Shown here one piece after another: positions 7,061-14,983 of a stretch of DNA of 24,537 bases. The stretch spans positions 1 through 24,537 of the forward strand of contig DATJPN010000144.1 in the NCBI GenBank assembly GCA_035506335.1, in the 5' to 3' direction. This stretch comes from DAIDKA01 sp035506335. GTDB taxonomy: Bacteria; Pseudomonadota; Gammaproteobacteria; Steroidobacterales; Steroidobacteraceae. The notes under the pieces were generated by a model. That model saw only the letters and a program-made list of their open reading frames with translations. It was not told where the DNA came from and did no database searches. The position numbers and the translations under genes were made by a program. The stretch's first letter is position 1, and every line of letters begins with the position of its first letter.

Positions 7061-8728
7061 TTAAGGTGGAATCTCCGGAATCAGCAGATAGGCGTCGTAT
7101 CCGCCCCCGGTGTACAGCAGGTGCCGGCCCTTGTTGCGCGTGCGTTCATGCCGTGCCCAGGGCGCATTGGGTGTGCCGTCCTGCGGGATGTCGCTCCCCT
7201 GCACGACCAGGCGCAGGAATTCGCCGGCCCGAAACAGCGTGGAGGAAGGCCAGATCTCGATCTCCACCGGCACGCGCTCGCCGGGACTGAGCATCTGCTC
7301 GGCATCATGCCGGTGTACCGGCTGTTCGGGGCGAGAGCGCGCCTCATCCAGTGCCCGGTGGCTCACTCGCAGCCAGCCCAGCGCCGCCGGTCCGTTCTCG
7401 CTCATGGCGTAGAACACGAAGGGGATACGCCGACCTTGCGGATCCAGCTTTTCGATGGCGACGAACAGGTCCATGTCGTCCGCTCCCTGCGCCTCCACCC
7501 ACAGTTTCAGCTTCATGTACCCGGTGAGTTCGGTGTCCTGCTCGAAGCGATGGTCGAAGACCACGCGGTTGTCCGCAGCGCCGGGGTCGTAGCTCACCAC
7601 CGCCTCGGATTCCGGACGGGTCTCCCGCAAGCCACACGCGCGCGCATCGAGGTACAGCCGCCGGTACCGGGTACGGGCAAGCGGCCACTCCTGCTCTGCG
7701 CGCTCCTGGCCGATATTGGCCGCCTCGCGCACCTCGATACGCACCGGAGGCCACCGATCCAGATCCGAGGGCGCCTGCTTCAGAAAGTGGTCGAAGAACG
7801 AGCGCTGCCGTGCCACGTTGCGCGGGTCGTAGTAGTACTGCCACTTCTTGCGACCGTGCACCTCCAGCCACTTCTCGGGCGAGGACAGCCCACGGTAGGC
7901 TTCGAGCGTGCCGCGCGTGTGCAGACCCTGGTCGGACCAGCTCGCCACGACGTAAGCGGGAACTTCGATGGCGCCGAAGTCGCTCTGCTTGCTGGCCCAG
8001 TAATCATCGAGGAGAGGATGGGCAGTGGCGTTGGCCGCGGTATCCTCCGTGCGCGTGGTGGACCACTGTAGATTGGCCGCGCCTCGGGGCACGAAGCCCG
8101 TCTCGGGGATGCCGCCGTGATAGGCGAATTCCCGGTACCAATCACTGAATCCCTCGCAGGGATTGAGCGCGGCGAGGTGCGGGGGCCTGAGCGGGGCTAC
8201 CAGCCACTGGATGGCGGCGAGATAGGACACGCCGGACATGCCGACCCTGCCGTTGCACCACGGCTGCTCGCCGAGCCACTCGATCAGGTCGAAGCAGTCC
8301 TGCGCCTCACCCGGCCCGCCGTGGCGCAGCTCGCCTTCTGAATACCAGCTGCCGCGAGGGTCCGGATAGACCACGGCATAACCGTGCCGGCACCAGTACA
8401 GTGGATCGGGCGCCTCGAACGCCGTGTACTGCGAAATCCAGCCTGCCGCGACGCCGGATTGCGGCCACGGCAGCTGGTCGGTGGTGTTGTGCTTGCCATA
8501 GGGACTCCAGCCCAGCAGCACGGGAACCCGCGCCTGCGCGGGGCCTGGCGGGCGGTAGATGTCGATGTAGATGCGCACACCGTCACGCATTGCGACGCGC
8601 GCATTGCGCTCGATCCGCAGGCCGTCCTGAAACTGCACCGAATGGACCGGCGGCGGCGCGCGCTTGCGCCCCGGGGCCTGGTCGGGAGGGACTCCAGGCC
8701 GCATGATCAGTTCGAATCCCTTGCTCAC
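7061..8728 (-). CDS. CocE/NonD family hydrolase (X-Pro dipeptidyl-peptidase S15-like)
   Basis: This encodes a 555-residue serine hydrolase of the CocE/NonD family (peptidase S15 fold: alpha/beta hydrolase, helical cap and C-terminal jelly-roll). From the GTG start, the N-terminal strand has RDGVRIYIDIYRPPG and YPDPRGSWYSEG precedes the nucleophile elbow GMSGVSY (Ser165). Asp266 in SWSDQGLH and His291 in VHGRKKW complete a likely triad. The C-terminal ~200 residues, with DMDLFVAIEKLD and the final GGGYDAYLLIPEIP, fit the beta domain. Members hydrolyse esters or amides such as cocaine and acylated antibiotics. The GTG at 8726-8728 is preferred because GGGGAGG sits just upstream; an in-frame ATG at 8702-8704 is the alternative. 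No signal peptide is evident, so it is likely cytoplasmic. It lies 178 bases after the MetE-core gene on the same strand. Confidence 0.9.
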   Translation of the reverse strand: MSKGFELIMRPGVPPDQAPGRKRAPPPVHSVQFQDGLRIERNARVAMRDGVRIYIDIYRPPGPAQARVPVLLGWSPYGKHNTTDQLPWPQSGVAAGWISQYTAFEAPDPLYWCRHGYAVVYPDPRGSWYSEGELRHGGPGEAQDCFDLIEWLGEQPWCNGRVGMSGVSYLAAIQWLVAPLRPPHLAALNPCEGFSDWYREFAYHGGIPETGFVPRGAANLQWSTTRTEDTAANATAHPLLDDYWASKQSDFGAIEVPAYVVASWSDQGLHTRGTLEAYRGLSSPEKWLEVHGRKKWQYYYDPRNVARQRSFFDHFLKQAPSDLDRWPPVRIEVREAANIGQERAEQEWPLARTRYRRLYLDARACGLRETRPESEAVVSYDPGAADNRVVFDHRFEQDTELTGYMKLKLWVEAQGADDMDLFVAIEKLDPQGRRIPFVFYAMSENGPAALGWLRVSHRALDEARSRPEQPVHRHDAEQMLSPGERVPVEIEIWPSSTLFRAGEFLRLVVQGSDIPQDGTPNAPWARHERTRNKGRHLLYTGGGYDAYLLIPEIPP

Positions 8729-8865
8729 CGTCCTCCCCTGATCATGGCCGAGTCGTGCGCTGGCCCTGGAAGCGGACCCTAACGCACGGCCGGTCATCGG
8801 GTAAGACCTATGCCTGAAACACAGCTTGCTGAAAGTGGAACGACCGGGGCATCGGTGCGGTGGTG

Positions 8866-8889
8866 CGGCGGCTGCAACGCCTGCCGCCG
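8866..8889 (-). terminator. GC hairpin downstream of the MetE-core gene, weak terminator candidate
   Basis: CGGCGGC (8866-8872) and GCCGCCG (8883-8889) form a 7-base stem with a 10-base loop, 18 bases past the stop of the 8907-10076 gene. There is no T-tract on either side. It could attenuate transcription into the CocE-like gene. Confidence 0.25.
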
Positions 8890-8906
8890 ACCGGTGGATT
8901 CGCGCG

Positions 8907-10076
8907 TCAGCTCAACGGACGCTCGCGACCCCAGAGCGCCTGACTCGCGAGCGTGGCGCCCTGCGCGAGGGTCCTGAGCTTCGCCCAGGCGATCTGCGGA
9001 TGACAGCGCAGGCCGAGGCCACAGTCGGTGGAGGCGATGACCCGTTCGCGGCCGACGATGTCGGCAAAGCGCCGGATGCGTTCGGCGACGAGTTCGGGGT
9101 GTTCGATCAGCGTCGTGGCGTGGCTGACGACGCCGGGAGCCAGGATCTTGTCGTCCGGCAGCTTCACGCGCTTCCACAAGACGTATTCATGCTCGTGGCG
9201 AGCGTTGGCGGCCTCGAACAGGTAGGTCTGTGCATTCACTGAGAGCAGCACGTCGACCATGTCGGCAAGTGGAATGTCGTGGGCGTGAGGCCCGTGCCAG
9301 CTGCCCCAGCACAGGTGATAGCGCACCTGTTCCGGCGGTATGCCCTTGAGGGCATGGTTCAGCGCCTCCACGCGCAGCGCGCAGTAGCGCTTGTAGGCGG
9401 CAAGCCCCATCTTCACGCCAATCCGGTCCCACAGCGCGGCAAGCCAGGCGTCATCGACCTGCACCAGCAGGCCCGCGTCGGCGATCGCGTGATATTCGAC
9501 CCGCATGGCATCGGCGAGCGCGTACACGAACTGCTCCTCGCTCGAGTAGTACCGGTTCAGCCGGCCCGGTTCCATGCTCGCCGGCGCCGTCGAGGTCAGG
9601 AAGGCATCTCCCGCAGGGACCTCCCCCAGGGCCTCCTTCAGGCTATCGATCTCGCGTTGCAGCGCCGCCTGGCCGCAGTAGGTGACGGGTCCCGTGCACG
9701 CCCAGTCCCGCTGGGTGGGACCGGGGGGCGCGGCTTCGCGGGTCTGCTCGAACAGGGTGCCGCCGGCGATGGCTGCTCTGTAGAACTCGCTGAACTCCTC
9801 CCAGTCCGCGCTCTGGACCAGAAGCTCCCCCGCGCTTCCCGGCGGTGCCGGCTCGAAGCCGGTCAGCCGCTCGTTCACGAATCCGACCCAGCTGCCGCCC
9901 TTGGTCAGCTCGCCCTCATTGATGATGTCGATGCCGCAGCGCCGCTGTGCGAGGACCACGTCACGCGTGGCGTCGAGCAGGCGCTTCGGGTCCACGTTCG
10001 CGAGATTCCACAGGTCCTTGGGAGCCGGCAGGGAACCCACGTGGGTGGTCAGGATCCGATCGGTGCTGCGTCGCAT
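8907..10076 (-). CDS. MetE C-terminal-domain-like zinc protein (cobalamin-independent methionine synthase family)
   Basis: This encodes a 389-residue protein of the vitamin-B12-independent methionine synthase (MetE catalytic-domain) family, a TIM barrel with a zinc that activates a thiol. The four expected zinc ligands are visible: His254 and Cys256 in YHLCWGSWHG, Glu288 in YLFEAAN and Cys352 in STDCGLG. The N-terminal TTHVGSLP (10-17) and the VQVDDAWL strand near 206-213 also match. It lacks the N-terminal half of true MetE. Short homologues include archaeal-type methionine synthases, epoxyalkane:coenzyme M transferases and many uncharacterised catabolic-locus proteins, so housekeeping methionine synthesis is unlikely here. 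The gene follows the 'HPDLNGTW' gene by 35 bases. The ATG at 10074-10076 has no clear ribosome site. A paralogue lies at 21544-22671. Methyl or alkyl transfer between thiol and substrate is inference. Confidence 0.85.
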   Translation of the reverse strand: MRRSTDRILTTHVGSLPAPKDLWNLANVDPKRLLDATRDVVLAQRRCGIDIINEGELTKGGSWVGFVNERLTGFEPAPPGSAGELLVQSADWEEFSEFYRAAIAGGTLFEQTREAAPPGPTQRDWACTGPVTYCGQAALQREIDSLKEALGEVPAGDAFLTSTAPASMEPGRLNRYYSSEEQFVYALADAMRVEYHAIADAGLLVQVDDAWLAALWDRIGVKMGLAAYKRYCALRVEALNHALKGIPPEQVRYHLCWGSWHGPHAHDIPLADMVDVLLSVNAQTYLFEAANARHEHEYVLWKRVKLPDDKILAPGVVSHATTLIEHPELVAERIRRFADIVGRERVIASTDCGLGLRCHPQIAWAKLRTLAQGATLASQALWGRERPLS

Positions 10077-10111
10077 GGGTCGAGTCAGCCCAGGTCGTCG
10101 ACGATCCCGCC

Positions 10112-10966
10112 TCAGCGCGGGTTGTCGTGATGCGTGCCATCGATCACGTGGCTGAGATCCTTGTCGATGCAGGGGGTCGCTTCCACCAGGTCGACATCGG
10201 TCAGCTGTGCCACACGGGTAACCTTCCAGGGCTCCGTCAGGACCTTCGGATCGGTCGCCACCGCCTCGTAATGGAGGGTGTTGCCCACCCGGCTGAGGCG
10301 CTCCGTCACCGTGAGCTCGGTGGAATGGAAGGCACCGTTGTCGGTGAGCCAGCTGTCATCGTTGAACTGATTGGCCTCGACCACCAGGGTGTCGCCCTCC
10401 CAGTGTCCGATCGAATCCCCGAGGGTGCTGGGATCCACGTCGGCGCGGTGCGGCCGTCCATCCGTGGGAATGATGCGCCAGAAGTCGCCGGAGACATCGT
10501 CGTACAAAAAGACGATCTGCCCGGGCAGCTGCACGATCTTGTCGGGTGGGCCGATGCGCGGCAGCCCGGGCGAGCGGCAGTGCAGCACCGGATCCATCTG
10601 CAGCTGGTTCTTGTCCAGCTGCGCCACCTTGGCCAGGTACTCGGGACGGTACTTGGGAAAGTTGCGGGGCGCCCTCGCGGCGGGCGGCGCTCCGGGCTTC
10701 GGCGCCGGTGGCGGCGCCTCGCAGCCGGCAACGCAGACCGAGCCGCCCGCCAGGTGCTCGGGGTGCAGGAAATCGTAGCCCGAGCCATTGTCCCAGGTGC
10801 CGTTGAGGTCCGGGTGGCCATCGGATTGACGCGGCAGCGGCGGGGTTGCCGGGGAGGTCGGGGATGCGACCGGGGCAGCGGCCCCGGGAGCCTGCGCACG
10901 TGCTGCCTGTGCGGCGCCGACGGCCAGCAGCGCCAGGGCGCCAGCCAGGTACGGGTGATGATTCAT
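10112..10966 (-). CDS. Exported protein of the 'HPDLNGTW' type, unknown function
   Basis: This encodes 284 residues with a Sec leader (residues 1 to ~25, ending AARAQA) and a Pro/Ala-rich linker. The mature part opens with DGHPDLNGTWDNGS and later has GDFWRIIPTDGRPH, GDSIGHWEGDTLVVEANQF and HSTELTVTERLSRVG. I recognise this as a secreted family that is very abundant and multi-copy in soil proteobacteria and acidobacteria but has no assigned biochemical role. The repeated Gly-Thr-Trp and GHWEGDTLVV strands suggest a beta-rich, lipocalin-like fold; that is inference. The ATG at 10964-10966 has GAGGG 7 bases upstream, and the frame upstream of it is a shadow of the next gene. It lies 32 bases after the DUF6152 gene. 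Cysteines in the CVAGCE segment near the N-terminus could form a disulfide. Confidence 0.75.
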   Translation of the reverse strand: MNHHPYLAGALALLAVGAAQAARAQAPGAAAPVASPTSPATPPLPRQSDGHPDLNGTWDNGSGYDFLHPEHLAGGSVCVAGCEAPPPAPKPGAPPAARAPRNFPKYRPEYLAKVAQLDKNQLQMDPVLHCRSPGLPRIGPPDKIVQLPGQIVFLYDDVSGDFWRIIPTDGRPHRADVDPSTLGDSIGHWEGDTLVVEANQFNDDSWLTDNGAFHSTELTVTERLSRVGNTLHYEAVATDPKVLTEPWKVTRVAQLTDVDLVEATPCIDKDLSHVIDGTHHDNPR

Positions 10967-10998
10967 GCCTTGGCCCTCGTGCGCAATCGATGCGGGTG

Positions 10999-11391
10999 TC
11001 AATGATCGGCCGCAAACTGGTAATGGTGGCCGTCCGCATAGGTGATCTTGACCAGATAGCCCAGATGCGGCGTGCCATCCCGCGCCGGATAGGCATCGAC
11101 GCTGGCCATCTGGCCGTTCCCGAGCAGCAGTACCTTGGTCAGCCCCGCCTTGCGCATCATGCCGACCGGCACGCTCTCGAGGCGCCAGGTCGTGATGGTA
11201 CCGCCGGGGTCCCGGGCATCCAGATGGATATAGATGTGTGGATTGGCCCATTCGACATCGGAGACGACCCCGGTCAGCTTCACCAGCGTCTTGACATCGA
11301 ACTCCCCGGCCACCGAGTGGTGTGCGGCCGCGTCCCCCGCGACCATCGCCGCCATGGCGATCAGAACAGCTGCAGCATGTCGAAGTTTCAT
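10999..11391 (-). CDS. DUF6152-type exported small protein
   Basis: This encodes a 130-residue periplasmic protein. The leader is MKLRHAAAVLIAMAAMVAG..., with likely cleavage just before HHSVAGEFD. The mature start AHHSVAGEFD, the VSDVEWANPHIYIHLDARDPGG strand and the RAG(L/M)..VL.GNG segment are the pattern of DUF6152 proteins, whose role is unknown. It is the first gene of the leftward series and always seems logically paired with the following 'HPDLNGTW' gene, so the two may act together in the periplasm. The ATG at 11389-11391 was chosen because it begins the signal peptide; the longer frame upstream is shadow sequence. The gene is divergent from the DoxX-like gene at 11542, with a 150-base intergenic region that contains a long inverted repeat. 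Confidence 0.75.
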   Translation of the reverse strand: MKLRHAAAVLIAMAAMVAGDAAAHHSVAGEFDVKTLVKLTGVVSDVEWANPHIYIHLDARDPGGTITTWRLESVPVGMMRKAGLTKVLLLGNGQMASVDAYPARDGTPHLGYLVKITYADGHHYQFAADH

Positions 11392-11501
11392 GGATCCGGC
11401 CCCCAACCCGGCAACGCGCCTCGCCCATTGCGGGTCGCAGGCTCCGGCTGGCAACCATACTCTTTCCGCGAGCGCGCGGACAACCAGGGGATCGCCGCGG
11501 G

Positions 11502-11527
11502 AATGCCGCGACGGTACTGTCGGCATT
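11502..11527. promoter_or_regulatory. Inverted repeat AATGCCG-N12-CGGCATT, candidate operator
   Basis: Perfect 7-base arms (11502-11508 and 11521-11527) flank a 12-base centre that contains the near-palindromic CGAC-GGTAC-TGTCG element. It lies 14 bases upstream of the DoxX-like start and within the gap to the divergent DUF6152 gene. This position would let one regulator control both operons; the IclR-like gene at 13284 is the obvious local candidate. Confidence 0.5.
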
Positions 11528-11541
11528 ATCGTTAGTCAGTT

Positions 11542-12258
11542 ATGCTCGCAAACGTGGAAATCGGGCATCACACCGGGGGACAGGAGATTCGGCCAGCAAC
11601 GGACGCGCACGGCACGGCCCAGCGGCAGCCGGGTGCCTGGAGCCGCTGGCTCATCATCCTGGTGCGCTGGCTCCTGGGCCTGGACTACCTGATCAACGGC
11701 TTCAACTGGTTCTGCAAGATCATCACTCCCTATCCGAGCACCTCGGACTTCATCGCCTTTCATCCGCCGCCGGACATCGTCGGTGCGCTCATCGACAATG
11801 GCCTGCTGTTTCCCCTGGCGAAGGCGACGGAACTGGTCACCGGGATCGCGCTGCTGAGTGACCTCTTCGTCCCGCTCGCGCTGGTGCTGGCCATGCCGGT
11901 CACCGTGTCGGTGTTCGTCGTCGACGCTCTGCATCCGCATCCGCACCTGCGGGCGCTGCTCATGGGCAGCGGTGCCCTGATCATGAACCTGTTCCTGCTC
12001 GGCGCGTATTTCGATCATTTCCGGCCGATGCTGGCGACCCGGGGACGGCCGCGCCTTGATCTGCGCACGACAGGTACTGCGACGCCCGGGCCGGCTGTCG
12101 AAGCCTTCGCTGCCTTGCTGCGGGCGCTGATGCCGCTCCTGGGTGCCATCAGCGTGCTGCTGGGCATGGCGATGGTCATCTGGCTTGCGGTGATGATCGC
12201 GCAATACATCGGCCACCCGGCGCCGCTGTCGGCCATCCACGCCCTTCAGCCGCGTTAG
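11542..12258 (+). CDS. DoxX-like integral membrane protein
   Basis: This encodes a 238-residue inner-membrane protein with about five hydrophobic segments: near residues 34-54, 92-110, 110-129, 137-157 and 196-222. The core LFPLAKATELVTGIALL..LFVPLALVLAMPV is the DoxX-type signature helix pair, and it is clearly homologous to the protein at 22816-23295 (IYPLVKAIELVVGLALL..RFVPLMLVVEMPI). DoxX-like proteins are linked to quinol or thiosulfate oxidation and to redox-stress complexes in different species; no role can be fixed here. A His-rich HPHPH loop at 131-135 is notable. The ATG at 11542 has no ribosome site and lies only 14 bases after the inverted repeat, so a later in-frame GTG (11554) or a leaderless transcript is possible. 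It heads the five-gene plus-strand operon, with the next start 16 bases downstream. Confidence 0.72.
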   Translation: MLANVEIGHHTGGQEIRPATDAHGTAQRQPGAWSRWLIILVRWLLGLDYLINGFNWFCKIITPYPSTSDFIAFHPPPDIVGALIDNGLLFPLAKATELVTGIALLSDLFVPLALVLAMPVTVSVFVVDALHPHPHLRALLMGSGALIMNLFLLGAYFDHFRPMLATRGRPRLDLRTTGTATPGPAVEAFAALLRALMPLLGAISVLLGMAMVIWLAVMIAQYIGHPAPLSAIHALQPR

Positions 12259-12273
12259 CACATCGAGGATGCC

Positions 12274-13287
12274 ATGGTGAGAGAACCTCTGGTCCGGTCA
12301 CTCATGCTCGCGGTACTCGTCGCGGGTTGGATCCTGCCGCCGGCTCTCGCGGACTCCTCCCACCTGCGACAGACAGAGCAATCCCGCCGCGTCGTCGAGG
12401 CATACGCCAGGATGCGGATCGAGGATCCTCAGCGGGCCTGGCAGCAGTTCCTGAGTCCGGACCTCATCCAGCACAACCCGGAGATCCCCGAGGGCATCCA
12501 GGCACACGAGAAGTTCATGGCCGATCGCCGCGCCGCGCACCCGGCACAGTATCTGGCGCCCGAGCAGTACGCGAACATCATCGACAACATCCTGGCCGAC
12601 GCAGATCTCGTCGCCATCAAGTCGCGCCTGTATACGGCGCCCCAGGACAAGGGGCGGGCCTTCGTGGACATCTGGCGCGTTGCCGGCGGCAAGCTCGTCG
12701 AGCACTGGGACATCATCCAGCCCATCCCGGACTCACCGGTCAATCCCGCCTCGATGGGTTGCGGCCCTGCCAACAGCTACGCCGAAGGCAGGAAGCTCAT
12801 CGACACAGTCGCGCATCCGACCTGTGGTGCTCCCGGCGCGGCGGCCGATCGGGCCGCGGCGCTCGCAACGGTCAAGACCTACCTCGACCTGGGCATGCAG
12901 CCCGGTCATGAGGTCGAATCGGTACGCAGGTTCGTCGCCGAAGACTTCGTGCAGCACAGTCCCCATATCCGGCCCGGCAAGGCGGGTCTCGAGGCCTACA
13001 TCGGGGCACGCGCGGCCTCCGGGGGCAACCAGGGCCGGGTCTCGACGATTGCACGCATCATTGCCGATGGAAACCTCGTGCTGGTGCATCGCCGCGTGAC
13101 GACCCCCGACAATCCGCGCGGCATTGCCTATGCCGACCTGTTCCGTGTCCGCAACGGCCAGGTCGTCGAGCACTGGGATGTCATCCAGCCCATTCCGCCT
13201 AACAGCGTCGCCGGACGCTCCATGGTCATGGGGCCCCTGGAGCCGGATCGGCAGGCAGGCCCTGCATCCGGCAACGGACCCCGGTGA
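12274..13287 (+). CDS. Exported tandem double SnoaL-like protein
   Basis: This encodes 337 residues: a Sec leader (1 to ~27, cleavage after PALA) and two SnoaL-like domains of the COG4922 type, at about 38-165 and 193-320. The duplication shows in paired motifs: DLIQHNP and DFVQHSP, then EHWDIIQPIP and EHWDVIQPIP. Members are predicted aldol-condensation or isomerase-type enzymes, but few have been tested. Export to the periplasm distinguishes it from the cytoplasmic double SnoaL-like protein at 4122, which has a different sequence subtype. The ATG at 12274 has GAGG 5 bases upstream. The stop overlaps the GTG start of the next gene (GTGA), which indicates translational coupling. A Cys pair (CGP and TCG, ~162 and ~183) in the inter-domain linker may form a disulfide. 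Confidence 0.82.
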   Translation: MVREPLVRSLMLAVLVAGWILPPALADSSHLRQTEQSRRVVEAYARMRIEDPQRAWQQFLSPDLIQHNPEIPEGIQAHEKFMADRRAAHPAQYLAPEQYANIIDNILADADLVAIKSRLYTAPQDKGRAFVDIWRVAGGKLVEHWDIIQPIPDSPVNPASMGCGPANSYAEGRKLIDTVAHPTCGAPGAAADRAAALATVKTYLDLGMQPGHEVESVRRFVAEDFVQHSPHIRPGKAGLEAYIGARAASGGNQGRVSTIARIIADGNLVLVHRRVTTPDNPRGIAYADLFRVRNGQVVEHWDVIQPIPPNSVAGRSMVMGPLEPDRQAGPASGNGPR

Positions 13288-14099
13288 CGCCCGAACTGCG
13301 AACGGCGTCGAGCAGTCGTGCCGAGCGGCAGGGCAAGGTCACTTTGGACCGGATCCTGGCCGCACTGGAGACCCACGTTGCCGGCGCGGACCTGGGCACC
13401 CTCAGCGCCGCGTGCGGGGCTGCCCCGGAATGCGCCGCGATTGAGGTCGAAGCCGGGATAACTGCCGGGGTCCTGGAGCGCTGGCCGTTCTGGGCGGACC
13501 GTATCCGCGCGACCGGTGAACGGGCAACACCATTCCTGGCGGAACTCGCGACCTTGCGTCGGCGCGCCACGCCGTTTCTGCAGATCATCAGCCACAGTTC
13601 GGGTTGGCCTGCCACCCTGCACCTGCTCGTGCCGGGTGCGCACGCGGTGGTCGAGAGATTCCCCTGGCACGGTGACGCTGCGGAACTGGCCCGTGAGCGG
13701 GCCGGCTATGCCCGACCCCGGCCGCTGCGCGAGGGAGCCACGGCCATGGCCATCCTCGCCCACCTGCCCGAAGCGGCGCGCGCCGCGTTGCTGGGACACG
13801 AGGCCGTCGAGGAGCGCCGGGACCTGCTGGAATCCGTGCGGGCGCAGGGTTACTGCCTGCGACGCGGAACTCAGGTGGCCGGCAGCTGGGTGCTGTCCGC
13901 GCCGCTTCGAACGGCACACGGCCTGCCCTACGGTGCATTGTGCACCTACGGATTTGCCGATCTGCTCCCACCTGAATTCGCAGCGACCGCCACCGCGACC
14001 GTGCGTCAATGTGCGCTCGACCTGTCGCAGCTGGCGGATGTGCCGGCGCTCGGGCAGCGCGCCCAGGCGATCATCGACGTGCTGGCGGCCCCCCGGTGA
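13284..14099 (+). CDS. Divergent IclR-like transcriptional regulator
   Basis: This encodes a 271-residue protein whose C-terminal half resembles the IclR effector-binding (GAF-like) domain: LREGATAMAILAHLPEAAR corresponds to the usual ATA.GKA.LA.LP segment, followed by VRAQGYCLRRG and a strand with VLSAPLRTAHGLPYGAL. The N-terminal region LDRILAALETH...LGTLSAACG could be the first two helices of a winged helix, but the recognition helix (AAPECAAIEVEAGI) does not match the IclR consensus, so DNA binding is less certain than the effector domain. The start is a GTG overlapping the preceding TGA, and the stop overlaps the GTG of the amidohydrolase gene. A regulator inside the operon suggests autoregulation through the inverted repeat at 11502-11527. 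A non-DNA-binding ligand sensor is the alternative. Confidence 0.6.
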   Translation: MTPELRTASSSRAERQGKVTLDRILAALETHVAGADLGTLSAACGAAPECAAIEVEAGITAGVLERWPFWADRIRATGERATPFLAELATLRRRATPFLQIISHSSGWPATLHLLVPGAHAVVERFPWHGDAAELARERAGYARPRPLREGATAMAILAHLPEAARAALLGHEAVEERRDLLESVRAQGYCLRRGTQVAGSWVLSAPLRTAHGLPYGALCTYGFADLLPPEFAATATATVRQCALDLSQLADVPALGQRAQAIIDVLAAPR

Positions 14100-14983
14100 C
14101 CGCGGTGACATCAAGCGCCGATGAGGCAGTCTTCGACGTGCATGCGCATCTGATCTCGGATGATCCGCAACGCTACCCCCACGCGCCCCTTGCCGGGATA
14201 GTCGATGCGAGCGTGCTCGAGGATCCCATGACGGCCGAACGTCTCGTTGCCGCCATGCCCGGCAGTGCCGTCAAGCGGGCGGTAGCGGTGCAGCGCGCCC
14301 ATGTCTACGGCATTGACAACCGCTACGTCGTGGATGCGGCGTCCGCCTACCCCGGGCTCCTTTCCCCGCTGGTACTCGTCAATCCCGTTGCGGAGGACGG
14401 GGCCGCGTCGGTGCGACGCTGGGTCGGCCGCGAGGGCGCGATCGGGGTCCGGCTGACGGCGCCTTCCCGCGACGGGGGACTCGCCTGGCTGTCGTCCTCC
14501 GCCGCGCTCGCGGTCTGGGATGCCGTCGCCGCTCATGGTGCGAGCATGCGCGTGCATTTCTACTCCTGGAATCGCGAGGCGGGATTGCGCGAGGTACTGC
14601 AGCTCGCACGGCGCTACAGCCGGATCAGCATTGTGCTCGATCATCTTTCCAATGTTGCGGTGCAAGCTCACGGGCCGGAGTACGGACTGGATCCAGCGCT
14701 GCAGGCACTCATTCCCTGTGCGAACATCTCGCTCATGTTCTCCACCATCAACGTTCTGCGTGCGCAGGACGCGGGGCTTGCGCTCTCACCCCTGATTGCG
14801 CGCCTCGCCGAGGTCTTCGGCCCGGAGCGGCTGATGTGGGGGAGCGACGTCGGACAGTCCAAGCCGGCATATCCGGACATGGTCCAGATGGCGCGCGAGG
14901 CGGTGGCGCCACTGTCGCAGGCCGCCCGCCAGGCGGTGCTCTGGGGAGCGGCCTGCCGCGTTTACGGGGGGGCTGCCCGTTGA
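14096..14983 (+). CDS. Amidohydrolase family 2 (TIM-barrel metal hydrolase/decarboxylase)
   Basis: This encodes 295 residues of the amidohydrolase-2 family (ACMSD, PDC hydrolase and related). From the GTG start, the metal-binding HxH is FDVHAHL (His16, His18), further ligands are His154 in MRVHFYS and His183 in LDHLSN, and the catalytic Asp251 is in LMWGSDVGQ. Members decarboxylate or hydrolyse ring carboxylates and lactones. There is no signal peptide, so it acts in the cytoplasm. The start is placed at the GTG at 14096, which overlaps the preceding TGA; a second GTG at 14105 is possible, and the longer upstream frame is only the shadow of the IclR-like gene. The TGA stop shares its A with the ATG of the next gene. 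Position in the operon with SnoaL-like proteins suggests sequential action on a cyclic intermediate; this is inference. Confidence 0.88.
   Translation: MTAVTSSADEAVFDVHAHLISDDPQRYPHAPLAGIVDASVLEDPMTAERLVAAMPGSAVKRAVAVQRAHVYGIDNRYVVDAASAYPGLLSPLVLVNPVAEDGAASVRRWVGREGAIGVRLTAPSRDGGLAWLSSSAALAVWDAVAAHGASMRVHFYSWNREAGLREVLQLARRYSRISIVLDHLSNVAVQAHGPEYGLDPALQALIPCANISLMFSTINVLRAQDAGLALSPLIARLAEVFGPERLMWGSDVGQSKPAYPDMVQMAREAVAPLSQAARQAVLWGAACRVYGGAAR

Noticed and set aside
10967..11458. N-terminal extension of the 'HPDLNGTW' protein to 11458
   Set aside because: It would cover the whole DUF6152 gene in another frame; the ATG at 10964-10966 has a ribosome site and starts a clear signal peptide.
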